Of a stretch of 64,000 bases of DNA, positions 12,082-25,627 are shown one piece after another. Source of the DNA: Tetrahymena elliotti 4EA (lineage: Eukaryota > Ciliophora > Oligohymenophorea > Hymenostomatida > Tetrahymenidae); NCBI GenBank assembly GCA_000231825.2, contig JH720343.1, positions 167,618-231,617 on the forward strand. Direction: 5' to 3'. The position numbers were made by a program, and so were the translations under genes. Positions within the stretch are counted from its first letter, which is position 1; every line of letters begins with the position of its first letter. The notes under the pieces were generated by a model that was not told the DNA's origin, searched no databases, and worked only from the letters and a program-made list of their open reading frames with translations.

Positions 12082-13109
12082 AATTAAAAAAAACGAATCA
12101 AAATGAATTTAAAAATAACAAAAACAATTAAACTTAAAAAACATAAAAAATGTTTAATTAAGTAAATTAACATATAAATAATTAAATAATCAACCAATTA
12201 AAACCTCTAATAAATTTTCAATATTAAAATAGTTATAAATTTTGAAAAAAGTTTTAATTCTACTTTTTAGTATTAAAACAAATTTTTATTTCTTTTACTC
12301 TAAACCAAAATAATTTATATTTCTTCTTAATTTTGTACCTCAAATCTATGTTGTTTAAAGTATATTCTATCCTATAATCTCAATTTTCTATCAATTTCAT
12401 ATTCAAAATAATTAATTATTCTTTAAAAATATTATTATCTTCTCCTTCTAAAGTTTATACATTTTCTAATTATTCTTTTTCAATTATTTTCACCTTAAAA
12501 ATATTTTCTCTCTCTATTAATTTAGTTTTAAACTTTCTTCATATGATATTTATTCTTAAATGATTAAAAAACAAAAGTTGTGTCCAAATGTGTTTTTTTA
12601 TAGATGCTATAAAGAATTAATCGAACTAATATTTTATATTTGATATTATTTTCATTTACAAAATTAATTTCAACTTTTTTTGAAGTTTTATTTCTAAACA
12701 TTAGTTTATAGTTTCAAATAATAACAAATTATGATTTCTCTGTTAATTTAATGTAAATTTTTTTTATGATTTAAAATTATTTTAACAAAAATTTTACTTT
12801 ATCTCAAATACTTCAATTTCTAATGATTTTTGAAGTTTAATTTTAGATTATTTGTGCAATTAAAGAGGAAGGCCAATTAACTAATTTTGAATAATTTTGT
12901 TAAAAATATTTGACTTAGAAAAAAAGAAAATAATTTTTAAGCAATAAAAATGCTTTAAGTAATTTATCATGTGAAAGTTTAGATTTTTTATTATCTCCAA
13001 TCTATCATTCATTATTTATTATTTACTAAATAATCTTTTAAAATTGAAAACAAGAATTATTTATGGATTTAATTTTATTTAAAATATCCAAACAAATAAA
13101 TAAAATATT
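12082..13109. other. Convergent spacer
   Basis: About 1 kb of AT-rich DNA between the 3' ends of the CDC6-like gene and the zinc-finger gene. I see only poly-A/T tracts and no convincing gene. Confidence 0.6.
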
Positions 13110-14855
13110 TCAAAGTTGAATAAATAACAATTCTTTTTCTTCAAGTTTAACAGATGCTATTTGATTTTGATTAAATATTGCACCACCGATTAGACCTTCT
13201 TCACCAAGATCATAGCCTGTATTATCATCATCTTCTGAAAATAAGCTATTATTTTCAATTAATATTTCTCTTAGCTTAGTTTTTAAATTATAAATTTCCA
13301 AATTATTTCCTGCTACTAGTATGCAATCTGTATTTGGTATTCTTTCAAGACAAAGAATTTCATAATTTATTTTTATTTTTAATAATTTTTCTTAGAAATA
13401 AAAATCTCTAAAATCATGAACTTAAATTATATTGTTTTAAGTAACTACTGCAATATGATTGTCACTTAACTGTCTTATTCTAGAATAAGAATATTCCTAA
13501 ATTATTTGAGATTCCTAGCTATTAGTTTCCCAATCTTCATCATTCCCATCTCCTTCTTCAACTTCTTCTTCTTCATCATCAACTTCTTCGTCCTCTTATT
13601 CCATATTGCTTTCTTCATAACTCTATTGCTAATCTTACAAGCTTTGTTAATATAAAAATTGTAGCATCTACTGTGAAGTCATTTATCCAGTTTAATCTTG
13701 ATGATTAATATTACTAATTGTTTCGTATATAGGATTATTTAAATAATCCTGAAGTTTATATGATCTTATTATGATACCCTTTTTCCAATTCCAAAAGTTC
13801 AATCTCCCATCTCCATGTAAAGCAATAATTTGCTGATTCATATAAAGTATCCCAAATACATCATGTTAACCTCTAAAGATAAGTTTTTTTTCAATAAAAG
13901 CTTTCTCTTTGGAAATATTTATTATGAACACATCACTTCCTTAATTACAAGCTATTCTTTTATTATCTATTTTTTTTAACCTAAAAACTTAATATTGTAG
14001 TTGAATTCTACCTAAAACTATCAACTAATCCTAAGAATCTAACTTATACATGACAATTTTATTATCAAGAGCTCCTGAGCAAAAAAAATCTTCTTTAATT
14101 TTTTCAATTACACATATCTAGTTATTATGAGTCTTTTTGATTAAGGTTTATTATGTTTTACAATTATAAAAATAAAGATATCCATAGTTATCACCAAAAA
14201 CAAATATATTTTCCTTGAACTTCATCAAATTACTTTTTATCGTCTGATCCTAATATGCATTACTTGTATCAAAAGCAACTGTTTTTAACTTTATTTTATT
14301 ATCTTCTGAAACTTTAAATGGTTTAGTAGAAGATTTATAAACAATTAAAGATTTAAATGAATTTAGCAATTGTTAAGCCTCCTTAGAAAGTTCATAAAAA
14401 AGAGATTCTTCAAATTCAATCTAAGTTTTCAGTCTATAAAGCTCTAAAAACTTTTAAGAATACTAAGTTTAATATCTGTTCATAGATTGATACTCCTCTT
14501 TGGATTATTCAAATTCAGTGATAAGATTTTGTTATATTAAAGAAATAATTTTCTCCTAAATTTAATTCACCTCCTTTTTTGGAGACAATGTTAAATCTTT
14601 TTATAGTTGTATCAATAATTGTTTTATCTTTTCAATTTCATAATACTTTGATGATATTATTTAGCTAAAATTATCATAATTAGTATAATTTTTAATATTC
14701 TATCGGCTACTAAAAATGCAGTAAGAGCACTAGGTTGGATATTTGGTAAGCTTATTAGAACTCTCCAAAGACTAGTCTTAAGGAAATTTAGTTTAAATAA
14801 ACATTAAAAATTAATTATCATGAGAAGTGCAAAGCTTGTAAAATTCTTCTGTCAT
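13110..14855 (-). CDS. N-terminal zinc-finger protein with probable WD40-like beta-propeller
   Basis: One uninterrupted ciliate-code frame from ATG 14855 to TGA 13110, 581 aa. Cys9 and His12 followed by Cys43 and Cys46 make a short B-box-like metal site. Residues 55-190 are helical and charged, probably coiled coil. From about residue 195 there are recurring beta-strand units with FGDNYGYLYFYN, CSGALDNKIVMYKL, LNFWNWKKG and AVVTQNNIIQVHDF. These resemble degenerate WD40 blades. An acidic insert (about 20 Asp/Glu) interrupts the propeller near residue 445. B-box, coiled coil and propeller recall TRIM-like scaffolds and are common in ciliates. No catalytic residues are visible and I cannot name the partner. 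Confidence 0.78.
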
Positions 14856-14954
14856 TTATTTATATTTTTTTGAGGCAAGTAACTTTAAGCTAAATTAAGT
14901 TAATTTTAAACAAAACAATTAAAAAAATTTTAAAAAGATAAAATTCTAAAAAGC

Positions 14955-14967
14955 AAAAAAAAAAAAA
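14955..14967 (-). terminator. RNA polymerase III T-run terminator
   Basis: A run of 13 A on the plus strand (T on the transcribed strand) begins 6 bp beyond the 3' end of the tRNA-Gln gene. This is the normal signal for Pol III termination. Confidence 0.75.
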
Positions 14968-14973
14968 GTTAAA

Positions 14974-15044
14974 GGTCGTACTGGGATTCGAACCCAGGTC
15001 AGAGGATTCAAAGTCCTCGGTGCTAACCGCTACACCATACAACC
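14974..15044 (-). tRNA. tRNA-Gln (anticodon UUG)
   Basis: This is a 71-nt intronless cloverleaf on the minus strand. The acceptor stem GGTTGTA pairs with TACGACC with one G-U pair. The anticodon stem GAGGA/TCCTC holds the loop CTTTGAA (anticodon TTG), and the T arm is CTGGG-TTCGAAT-CCCAG. UUG reads CAA. In ciliates separate tRNA-Gln species (UUA, CUA) read the reassigned TAA and TAG, so this is the ordinary isoacceptor. An identical copy lies at 17240-17310. Confidence 0.95.
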
Positions 15045-15352
15045 CCAACGAAATAATAACACAAATTAATAGTATTACTTTGTAAGGTATATTTACGAAT
15101 TTAAAAATCAGTGAAAATATTCTAAAATAAATAATAGAAAATTAAATAATTAAAAATTAAAAATAGTTTAAATTAAATTTCTCTAAGGTAACTTTTGTAG
15201 TATATAATGATATTAATTATTTAACTTATAAACGCTATAAATTAAGATGGTTGAAAGATATTCTTAGATTCTAGAAAGAGCTAACAATATCTAATTAAAT
15301 TAATAAATCGATTAATATATAAAAATACACAAAAATTAACAGATACCATAAA

Positions 15353-16552
15353 ATGATATCAAAATAATTCTTAAAATATTCTAGATTAGGTTAATAAGTA
15401 AAATTAGGTAGCTCTAAGAATACTTTATTCTTCAATTAGTGTTTCAGATTTTCCTTTTTGAATTCTTATAAGCTCTAGTAAGCAAGAAGACTTGCTATTT
15501 AAAATAAAAACCTTTTATGGTAAAATAATACATACCATTTCTCATAAGATACATCATCTGTAGAGTAGAAAATTAATGATCTCAATTCATAGTTTGACTA
15601 GCAATACGATGAAAGAAAATTTGATGATTGTTTGGAAACATTAAGACAACTTATAGAATTTAAGTAAGAATAAGGTCTAGATATTGGTTATGAAGTTTAA
15701 TAAACAGGTCATGTTTTGATCAAAAATAAAAGAGTTAAAGATGGATTAGAAGTTTTATATGACTTAAAATCTTAACTTGAATCATTATAAATAGAGGAAC
15801 CCTTGCTCTTAGCCAAGATTTCAGAAAATATTAGTAAGGGAGAAATGATCAATTCTAATTTAGAAAAGGCTCTCAGTATTTTGAATGAAACTATTCCTAA
15901 AATTGAAAAAGTTGTTACCTACGAGAATCCTTCCTTGTATGATATGTTGGCTAGAAACTATTCTTAAAGAGGTAATATTTACTCTTTAGAAAAGGAAAAG
16001 AAGTAAGATTTCATAGCAGAATACTCAAAAGCCAAAGATATTTATGAAAAGTTTGAAGAATTGCTTCCGGAACAATAGAAATCATTTGCTATTATTTTAT
16101 AGAAAATTGCTAATGCTTGTATTGGTAAAAATGAGCTTGATCTGGCTGAAACCAACATTGCCAAATCAAAGCAATTGTGGATGGAATTAGAAAAAAATGA
16201 ACCTGTAGATCCAAATCATTTTAGTACTCTTATTACTTTTGGAGTTGTTGAACTTTATAAAGGCAGAGTACATTAAGGTATGAAGGTTATTAATTAATGC
16301 AAAACAGATTTAGGTAAGAGAATTAAGGGAGATCCATCTTACTCAAATAGCTACATGGCTTGTATTTCAATTATTGCTGGTATCTTAAAATCAAACCCAG
16401 CTGTTAAAAAGTTATTAGACCAAGTAAAGTTAGAATATGATGAAGGATTAAAGATTCTTGAAGGTTCTGATGAAGATGGCCCTACTAAAATCCTTCTTGA
16501 AGAATATAAACAAATAAGATTCCAACTTTTTGAGAATAAAACTGAAAAATGA
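15353..16552 (+). CDS. Probable mitochondrial helical-repeat (TPR-like) protein
   Basis: Single exon, 399 aa, ATG 15353 to TGA 16550-16552. The first 60 residues are rich in Arg, Lys, Ser, Gln and Phe and almost free of acidic residues. They read like a mitochondrial targeting sequence (QFLKYSRLGQQVKLGSS, QQARRLAIQNKNLLW). The rest is alpha-helical with paired helices of roughly 35-40 residues (YDMLARNYSQRGNIY, ILQKIANACIGKNELDLAETNI, LITFGVVELYKGRVHQGMKV), as in TPR or related solenoids. Composition is less AT-biased than the flanks, which supports coding. An earlier ATG at 15248 opens a different frame that stops early. No specific family is recognised. It sits between two tRNA-Gln genes on the opposite strand. 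Confidence 0.8.
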
Positions 16553-17232
16553 AAAAATAATTTTTTAAATTTCCAAAATACAAAAGATATATAATAATAT
16601 ATTTAAGTGTTAATTTGTCTTTAGTAATAAATAAATTTATATAAAAATAAGAATAATCAAATTTTTTAACTTTTTAAATTTAGGAGATTTTGATTTATAA
16701 AAATTTAGAAGCCATAGAATTTTAAAACAAGAAAACAATTTTAATATTAAAAAATATGTGTTATTAGTTATTTTTTTTAAAAGAAATTACTTCATTTTAG
16801 ATAGGTTTAAAAAATTAAAGACAAATAAATTGATGAATTATTGTTTATTGATAAAATTTTTAACATTATGAATATTTTGAGAAAGAGTTTTGTCAGTAAA
16901 ATAAAATATTAATTTAAATCACAAAAAAATAATAATAAAATTGATTTTTCTCCAAGTTTAAATTTATTTAAAATACGAAGCTTCAAATAATTAGATAAGC
17001 ATGGAGTTTATATACTAGTATAATAAAATATATATTTGAGGAATAGAAGATTGAAAAAAAAATAATATTATATCAAACTAAATTTGCTTAAAAGAAAAAA
17101 CAAATAGAATAAATAAAGAAATGATTTCTTTTTTATTTTAAGATGAATTTTTTAAAATTCTTAAATTTAATTAATTGTGAAAATTTGAAATAAAATTAAA
17201 TGATAACAAAATGAATAGGCATTGATTAAATT
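16553..17232. other. Spacer between the mitochondrial-type gene and the second tRNA
   Basis: About 680 bp of AT-rich DNA with long A and T tracts. No gene or repeat that I can support. Confidence 0.6.
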
Positions 17233-17239
17233 AAAAAAA
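17233..17239 (-). terminator. RNA polymerase III T-run terminator
   Basis: Seven A on the plus strand (T on the transcribed strand) directly adjoin the 3' end of the second tRNA-Gln gene. Confidence 0.7.
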
Positions 17240-17310
17240 GGTCGTACTGGGATTCGAACCCAGGTCAGAGGATTCAAAGTCCTCGGTGCTAACCGCTACA
17301 CCATACAACC
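17240..17310 (-). tRNA. tRNA-Gln (anticodon UUG), second copy
   Basis: Identical over 71 nt to the gene at 14974-15044, with the same strand and the same TTG anticodon. The flanks are not alike, apart from the A tract beyond the 3' end, so only the tRNA unit is shared. Both copies look intact and functional. Confidence 0.95.
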
Positions 17311-18272
17311 GTAATGATATTTCATTTGAAAAACTAATTTATTCATTATAGTTTTGAATAAAAAGCAAATGAAAATAAGATTAGAACATACTTTATTTAA
17401 ATTTTCTACATTATTTTTGTTGAATTTTTGTAAGTAAAAAACATAATGATCCTTCATGAGTAAATACCCAGACAAATTTAATTTAAACAAATTTTAAAAA
17501 GTTAATATTGTTAAGGAAAATCAATTAGTAATTCAAGTAATTTTAAATATACTTCATTTTTTTTTCATTAAAATAATTTTAAGAGTTGAGACATATTATA
17601 GTAATCTTTAAACAATTTTTTAAGTAAAGCATAAGACTACTTTAACTTTAAACTATTGAGTATTCCTAATTTGATTTGAATTCAATTTTTTAAAAGATAT
17701 TTTTGTTTAAAATTATAATTTAGACTTGTTTGAATAATCTTTACAAGAAAATTTACAAATTTTTGAAGTAATACCTAATGCATGTTGTATTTTATTAAAT
17801 TTCATAATAATTTAAAAAATAAATAAAATAAAAATAATTTTGCAATCAATTTTAAATAAATTTAAATCAATCAATCATTCAATCAATTAATTAATATAAA
17901 ATAATAATTTAAAAATTATTTGTTTTTCTATTTTAGTTTAATCAATAATGTCTTTGATAATTTTTAAATTTAAAAAAGAAGAGATTAAAAGCAACAAAGT
18001 AATCATGAAGAGTATTATCTTTTGCAATATTATTGGTTTAATTTTTTAATTTTAAAGAAAATCTTTGTATTTATTATGATTGTGTGATAGTAATTGAGCT
18101 TAAAAAATATTTAAAATTTTTGATTTATATAAGAAAGAATCAAATTTAATTTCTAGATAAGACACCAAAACATTTCATTTACTTATTTTTAAGCATTAGC
18201 ATATATAGCAAGCCCAGTTCCAAACAGAATTCTTAATATAAAGTGACCCCTTATTAATCTATCAACATTAAA
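17311..18272. other. Spacer upstream of the TOG-domain gene
   Basis: About 960 bp of AT-rich DNA. A 64-codon minus-strand frame starting just beyond the tRNA is a chance opening that overlaps it. No regulatory motif stands out. Confidence 0.55.
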
Positions 18273-21200
18273 ATGGAAGGAAGTCCTTACAGCAATTAGG
18301 GTTATCAATCTTAATATTAATATAAGTCAAATTAATTTAATTCGGCAATGAGCAATAATAATGACTATTATGATGAATCTGTTTCAAAATATGATTCTGA
18401 ATATAATTAGTAAAGCCAACAAACATTTTAACTTAATCAAGAATAAAAGAATTTGCCCACTTTAGAAAAAATTTAAAGTAATTAATGGCAATTAAGGAAA
18501 GTAGGTTACTAAGAAATGTAATAGGTATTTTAGGGAAAATAATTATAAAATAATGAAATGAATGGTTAAAGTTTTAATGATTTATCGCTTGAAAATTATG
18601 CTCCTTGGTTAAAAAATATCATTAATGAAAAGAATTTATTTGCTTTAACAGAAGGGTTAAGGGCCGTTGAGATATTTATTGGTAATTGCAAAGGTTCATT
18701 GAGTAATTAAGTTTTGAAATACTATATTGGAGATTTAATAGAAAAAGCTCCTTTACTTAAGCCTGCATAATAAGTAAAATTTTTTTGATTTTAATTAAAT
18801 GAGAAAAATGTAAAATATTTATTAAAAAATCTTAGTAAATGGCTTCTAGCATTATTTGTAATAGTTTATTAAAAGGAGATTCTTAGTATGTAGTAAGCGA
18901 AATAATTAAAAGATTAGATAGTACCTAGCCTAAAATTGTTTTGTTTGGATTACAAACTATAAAATTAAATCTAGAATATTAGCTCGCTACTTAAGAGATT
19001 ATTCTCATGGATGAGACTATGCGTCAATTATTCAAATCTAATTTATCTGTTTTGAAAAATACAAATAAAGATATTAGAAGTACAGCAATTGAGAATTTAA
19101 AATTAATATATATTTAGAGTTAAGAGTCCTACGAAGAAATATCCAAAGCATTTTTAAGCGGATAGAGATCAGTTCATCAGAAGGAAATCTAGGATATATT
19201 CAAGAAGGCAAAGAAAGCTGTTTCAAAAAACTTGTAAGTTAAATTGATATAAGAAGAGATGCAAAAGAATTTAGATAATGAAAAAATAAATAAATAAGTT
19301 ATTTCTAAAGGCTAAAAAGTTGATTTATAAGCAATCATTCCAGAAAAATTCTTAGAAATACCTTCCTTTTAGTAACCTAGCTAGAAGAAGAATAAGTTGG
19401 AAGAGATGTGGTAAAACATTGAAAAATTGATTGTTAACTAAGTATAAGTTTATAGTTATAAGGATAACAAAGATTATTCTAACATTTACAAAATATTAAT
19501 TGGATGCTTAGAAGAAAGTAATTTTTTGATATTTAGCGAAGCTTTGAAGTGTGTTCAAAATCTTATGAAAGTTATGAAAAATGGAATTCCTTTTCCAATC
19601 CTTAAGCACTTTTTGCTTTTGATTCTTGATAAGTTTAGAGGACCAAAAGCTAGATAATATAATTCTATAGTTTGGTAAAAACTTTTAGCTTTTATATTTT
19701 TGATTTTAACTTTTATTTGAAAAATATATTTATTAGGTAAGCTTTAGATGATTGTTATTTTAATTAATGCTGTACTAATGAATAGCTTATAGATATTGTA
19801 TTAACATAATGCGATAATGAAAAGAATCTTCATATGAGAATAGGATGCATTAATTGGTTAGGTGGAAGATTCATCCCACATTCTTTAGAGTTAGTGAAAG
19901 ATTCATTAGATTTATTAAATATGGATGCTTAAATTTAAACACAAAGAGGAGAAAAATTATAGAAATTAATTGAAGCTGTTGATAAAAAAATAGAATAAAT
20001 TTTGAAAAAAGCTTTGAATCTTTAATTAAAAGAATCTTGTTAATACTTATTAGCAAGAAAAGCAAATGAATATTTCAATGAATACGACAAAGAAAACACT
20101 AACTCTCAAAACTATTAAGATAGCTATCAAAGTAATAACATAAATCCTTAGAATGCAAAATAAATGAATAAGCCATAAGGTAATTCTTAATAGCCTTAAT
20201 AAGCAGGAGAACCTAGCTAATAATAAGGTAAAAGTAATTAGCCTCCTTAAAAGTAAGTAGTAGAAAATGTTAATTTACTGGACAGAGATTATGAAGATGA
20301 AGCTTATGTTTAATAGAAATAAAAGGCTTAGTAACAACAATAATAAAATGTAAGTAATTTGCTTGAAGATTTTGACGACTTCAAAGATAATGTATAGAAT
20401 TCTCACCAAGATATTTATTCAAATGATTCTAGATTAAGAACTGAAGGGAATAATAGCAGAGTTCTTCTAAATAAAGATTAAGAGACTCTAGCTTAATCAA
20501 TTTAAAATGAGTTACATAACCTAAACCAATACATTCTAAAGTAATGTAAAATATAGTAAATGGAAATATTTTGCTAAGATTTTCTTAACTGGTTGTAAAA
20601 CATCTAAAGTGATGATATGTAAGCTATATAAGACCTCTGTGTAAGTTATTTATATGCTTTCTCATGTGCAGTATCATCAAATAAAAATGATATTAAATCT
20701 TCTCACTATGATAAAGCTTCAGAATTAGTTTGTAACAGTTTCATTATCATGAATAAGGTAAATAATATTTTATTTATAATTCTTTTAATAAAATTTTTAA
20801 TTAATTAGAGCTGTGTTTCTGTAAATTAAGAAAATATTTAAAGAGAAATTGAAGTTGTTTGTGGAATATTATATTATGGCCATAACCAAAGAATTAGCTA
20901 ATTATTTGATAGTGCTTACTTTGTTTGCTCTTTAGAGAAACTTTTACAAACCACTTATAATATTGTTAAAAAATACTAAATCAATAAAAGTTTATCAATA
21001 TTTATCTCATGGATTTCTTAAAAGCTTGACAAAACTACAAAAGATATTGACATGAAGCTTTTGTAATCACTTTTGCAAACTCTGGAATTCTATGATGAGT
21101 AAACAGATGGTAAATACAGGATATTAGTGGATTCAATCAATTTCAAAATAGATTTTCAGAGTTAGAGATCTTATGGGCAATAGCCAAATTTTGCCAGACA

Positions 21201-24200
21201 AAATGCTCATAAAAATAATAAAGAAGAGCAAACAATTCCAAATTAAAATTATAAAAATTAATAAAATTAAAAGTAATTTTAAACCTACTAATCAGAATAA
21301 AATGAATATTATGATTCTTAACAAGAAGAAGAATACTTAGAATAATCTCATCATCTTTCTAACCCAAAATCTAATAATTAAGCTAATTATAACAACAATT
21401 AAAATACTAATAGATCATAAACTTAGCCAAATAATTCAACAGTTTAAAATTCAGCTTAGCCTATATCTAAATAAATTGAAGCTGATTTAAATAGAGATTT
21501 TGAGACAGGAATTGAAAATCTAGTTACATATCTCTCAGAAATTAATGAAATATAAAATTAATCAATGCATCAAGAATCGAATAGAAATTAAAACAAAAAA
21601 GATGCTTCTCCAACTAAAAAATAAAATTCTGTATCACCTGGAAGACCTTGGAGAAGAGGAATTGGTAGAGATTCAAACAATTTAACACCATCTAGAGCTG
21701 CAGGTAAGAAATAAAATTAAAATATATTTGCAAATTATTAAATATTTTTTAATATAGAGTAACAAATAAGAGAAATCAGACATTTAGCAGAGAAAGTATG
21801 TTAAATGACTAATTCTGAAGATTTAATAATGTGCTAACAGTCATTTTATGCCATCTTATAAATTAAACAGACATTACTTATGTTAAGCTAACATCCTAAT
21901 TAATAAATGGAATATTTATTTTTCAACGTATTTAACTTTGTTTGTAGATAAAGTTTTAAGACAATAGAATAGAAATAATTGCTGAGAGAGTTTATTACTC
22001 AACTTGAATAGAATATTCACAAGCAAGTTATATTTACTGCTTATAAGAATGCATTTTCTATAATTTTAAAGAATTACAATTCATTTGCTTAGAATTATTT
22101 AATTAATGTGTTTATGCATTTAGTTTATAAAATTACAGATGATTAAAATCTTGTTTAAATTCAAATTGATTTGAGAGACATATAATTCTTTGTTGAAAGT
22201 ATTATTTACTGTTTAAGCGAGTAGGGACTTTATTAAATGGGCCACGAAATCATGTAAAAGCTATTTACTGAATATGATAATAATACTTTGAAAAGAGTTT
22301 TTGAAACTGAGTTAGTAAACTCTATGAAATATTATCAAGTATATGAAGAATGGTAAAAAGATTTCATAAATGTTGATTCTTCTGCCATACAACATGCAGA
22401 GGACCAGAATAATATTACAGATATTTCTAATAATAATATGCACCTTGATTTATATGCAGAATTGAAAAATAATAATAATAATAATAACAATAACAGAGAC
22501 CATAGCTAAGATAAAAGTTTAGCTTCAATACTTTTAAGAAATGAAGAAATAACAAACCATTTGCCTAAATAAAATTAAATGTACAATTAAAATAGATAAG
22601 GGATAAATAAAAGCCCCAATTAAAATACAAGACAAAGTGTTGAAAATATTCAAGGTATGAAAAATAATGAATAAAAATAAAACTTTTAATAGCACTATCA
22701 AAGAAATATTTTGGAAGATGACTTTATGAATGAATAGTAGCATTTTGAATAAGTTTAATACTAATAAAACTAAAATATCAACAGAAACAAATCTAATAGT
22801 AACAACAGTGGTGCAACACCAAATAGTTAAGCAAATAGAGTTTCACAAAATTCTTTAGATGTTAATGTTTATAACAATAATTAAAATAGCATAGGCATGC
22901 TATCTGAAGAGTCCATTCTAAATTATTATCCAAATAGTCAAAATTAAAGAGGAGCTAACAACAATATTCTTGCAAATAACTATAATAGCAATGGTGCAAA
23001 TAATAATATTTTTAACAGACCTCCTCAACCACAATAAGGCAGCAATAATAATATAAGTAGTATGAATAATTTAAACAATCAACATCTCTTGCATAGTAAC
23101 AATATTTTATAGGAAGGTAGTGTGTTCTCTAACAACCAAATGAATTTAGATTATTCTAATTCTATTTTAGAAAGTGTCAATTTAAACCCATAAGCATAAA
23201 ATGTAAACCCCCAAAATTTTAACAGTAATAATAGTAATAGCAATGGTAATTTAAGAAACTATCAATAAAAGTAATAAAACTATAACAGTAATAATAGCAA
23301 TAACAGAAGCTTCCCTAATTTGGTAAGTCAAAACAATAATAACAGTTCAAATTCTAATATCAGCAAAATTACTAATAACACTGATTAGTAATTGAATAAT
23401 TAATAATTTTAACAACAAAATAATAAGTAGTAAAATGATTAAAATAATTATAATTCAAACAATACTAGCAGCAACAACAGAAGTTTAATAAACAATTATC
23501 TTACTTAAGAATAACATGATGCAATTATTTTAAAATAATTAAATGATATTTAACAGCAAAATTCATAAATCGTAGGATACAATAGCAACATTCCTATGAA
23601 TGTAAACTAGAAAGCTTAAAATGATGCCAAGAATTCTCCAATGAACAAAAAAAATAAGTAGTAAAGAAATCCTTCTGTTGAAGGAATGAATTAATCTTCT
23701 TTGTATGATTATCTCAGAGAAAATTAAGATTAAAACTCATCTAACTTATATGATGGGTAAGAAAGGGTTATTTCATAACCTAATTCTAATGTAAAAATGT
23801 ATAAGACTAACAGAAACAATAACAATGTAAGCAATTCTATTTCTGTTTCATAGTTTGCCACAAACTAAAATCACTCAAAAAATCAAAACTTCAACTAAGC
23901 AAATTATGATAGTCTTGAGGATTAGGGTATTCCCTCTACGATAAGAGATACTCATTAAAATATTTTAGATTATGATGAAACAGGAACTAATGAACCAGGA
24001 TCTGCAGAGAGATATTCTGGAATGAATTCTCGTTTACCTAAATCAGGGTAGAAACAAAAATTAACAAATAGATAGGATTTACATTCTGTGTCTCCAATTA
24101 TAAAATAAATTGACCAATTATCTTCAAATAGACATTACTATGTTTCTCAAGATGGTAAGCTTAATTTTTCTGATATGAGTTATCTCCTTCCTACAGGAAT

Positions 24201-25627
24201 GAAATAGCCCTCAAACTTCCATACCATTTAGTAGTACAACTCTAATTAATAAGATGATGTTTGGCATTTAAGATACTAAGAGGAAAGAGACTTGCATTAA
24301 AGAACAAAAGAAAATCTTTAAAAAATATAACAAGATATTCAAGAAAAATAAAAATAAGAATCAGAATTACTTTAAAAATTAGAGGAGGAAAAAAGAGAAA
24401 AAGAAAGTTTATCTGCTTAAATTTCTCAACTACAAAATTTATCACTCTAACAAAATAATTCAAGAACAACCGCTTACGATTCCCAACAAACAGAATCTTC
24501 AAAGGTTAATGGAGTATCTTTATAAGAATAATACATAAGCTATAATTCAAAGAACACTATAACAAATCATGCTAAAAGTCCTTTCGAGCTTGTCCCATAG
24601 CGCACAAAAGAGAAGACAGATTGTATAAAATAAGTAAATTTTTATTATTAAATTATTTAAAAAACTTAATATTAATTTAAATTTTAGCTTTAAGAGATTC
24701 TTTTGACTTCTGAATAGCTTTATAATGATTTAGGAGAATAGATTATTTTACATTATGAAGGATTGGAAGAAGTTATTGATAAAATTGATTTTGTAATTGA
24801 TCTTAAATTGGCTATTGTAGATAAAGTTTTACTAGAAAATATGTCTGAAAATAATTTTAGAATAATTTTGATGATTACTCTTAGGCTTTGCACATCTGTA
24901 AAATTAAATTTAATAAATGAAATCTTTTTATTTAAATTTATTTGATAAATTAAATAGCAAACTACCTAAAAAGAAATATATGCAGATAAAGATTAAAGAA
25001 CATACAGATAAAATGATTTGACAAAAGAATTGTAAACCCTGCTTGATAATTTATTGAGTGCTAAATCAGTTAGTACAGTTCTTATTAGTGGCTTAAAAGT
25101 TTTAAATTCATGTGTTCCTTAGGATCTTTAAACTGTATACACAAAGAGTAATTTTTTTATTTTTACAGGATTGATTTATTTAAGAAAAATAAAATATTAG
25201 ATGAAAAGATGCTCTATAGACTCATTTTGAAGTGCTTAGAAAAGTTATTAGCTTGTTATGATGATAAAAAGGAATTAAGAGTATTTGAAGTTTTGACAGA
25301 AATTTATAAATTCTTTAAATGCCATCCTCCTGAAAATTTAAATGTAAATTTTTTAACTTTAAAAAATTTTCATAAATATTTTATTTTAAATCTTAATAGG
25401 AGTCTCTACCTTGCCTAAAGGATTTAGAATTCATATTTAGATCTTTAAAAACACTTTCAGACTAAATGGTTAGTGCCAACCATGAAATGGCAAGCGAATT
25501 TGTAGAATTTATTATCAGCAAGCACAGAAAAAGTGTTTATCTAGACTATTTATAGTCACTTGTTAATAAAATAAATGAATCAATAAAAGAAAGCCAAATC
25601 TATAAAAATTAAACAAAAAATATTTGA
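18273..25627 (+). CDS. XMAP215/Dis1-like TOG-domain microtubule-associated protein
   Basis: Nine exons: 18273-18773, 18836-19674, 19737-20757, 20809-21703, 21758-24633, 24688-24897, 24958-25147, 25201-25343 and 25400-25627. They give 2,300 aa, and all junctions keep phase. After a Q/N-rich start, a TOG-type HEAT array begins near residue 68 with the family hallmark (QWQLRKVGYQEM, compare W-K-x-R-x-x-GYEE). It continues through APWLKN, LFALTEGL and STAIENL. A second array lies at about residues 365-540 (LEEMWQNIEKLI, EALKCVQNLMK, MRIGCINWLGG). Further helical blocks lie at about 690-870 and 1090-1290. Residues 1290-2040 are mostly Asn/Gln/Ser with poly-Asn runs. The last 250 residues are helical again. 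TOG domains bind tubulin and drive plus-end growth. The Asn-rich linker is unusual in length but normal for ciliates. CLASP is the alternative family. Confidence 0.8.

Noticed and set aside
15248..15572. An earlier ATG at 15248 as the start of the mitochondrial-type gene
   Set aside because: It is in a different frame that reaches TGA near 15572. The frame that carries the rest of the protein has its own ATG at 15353.
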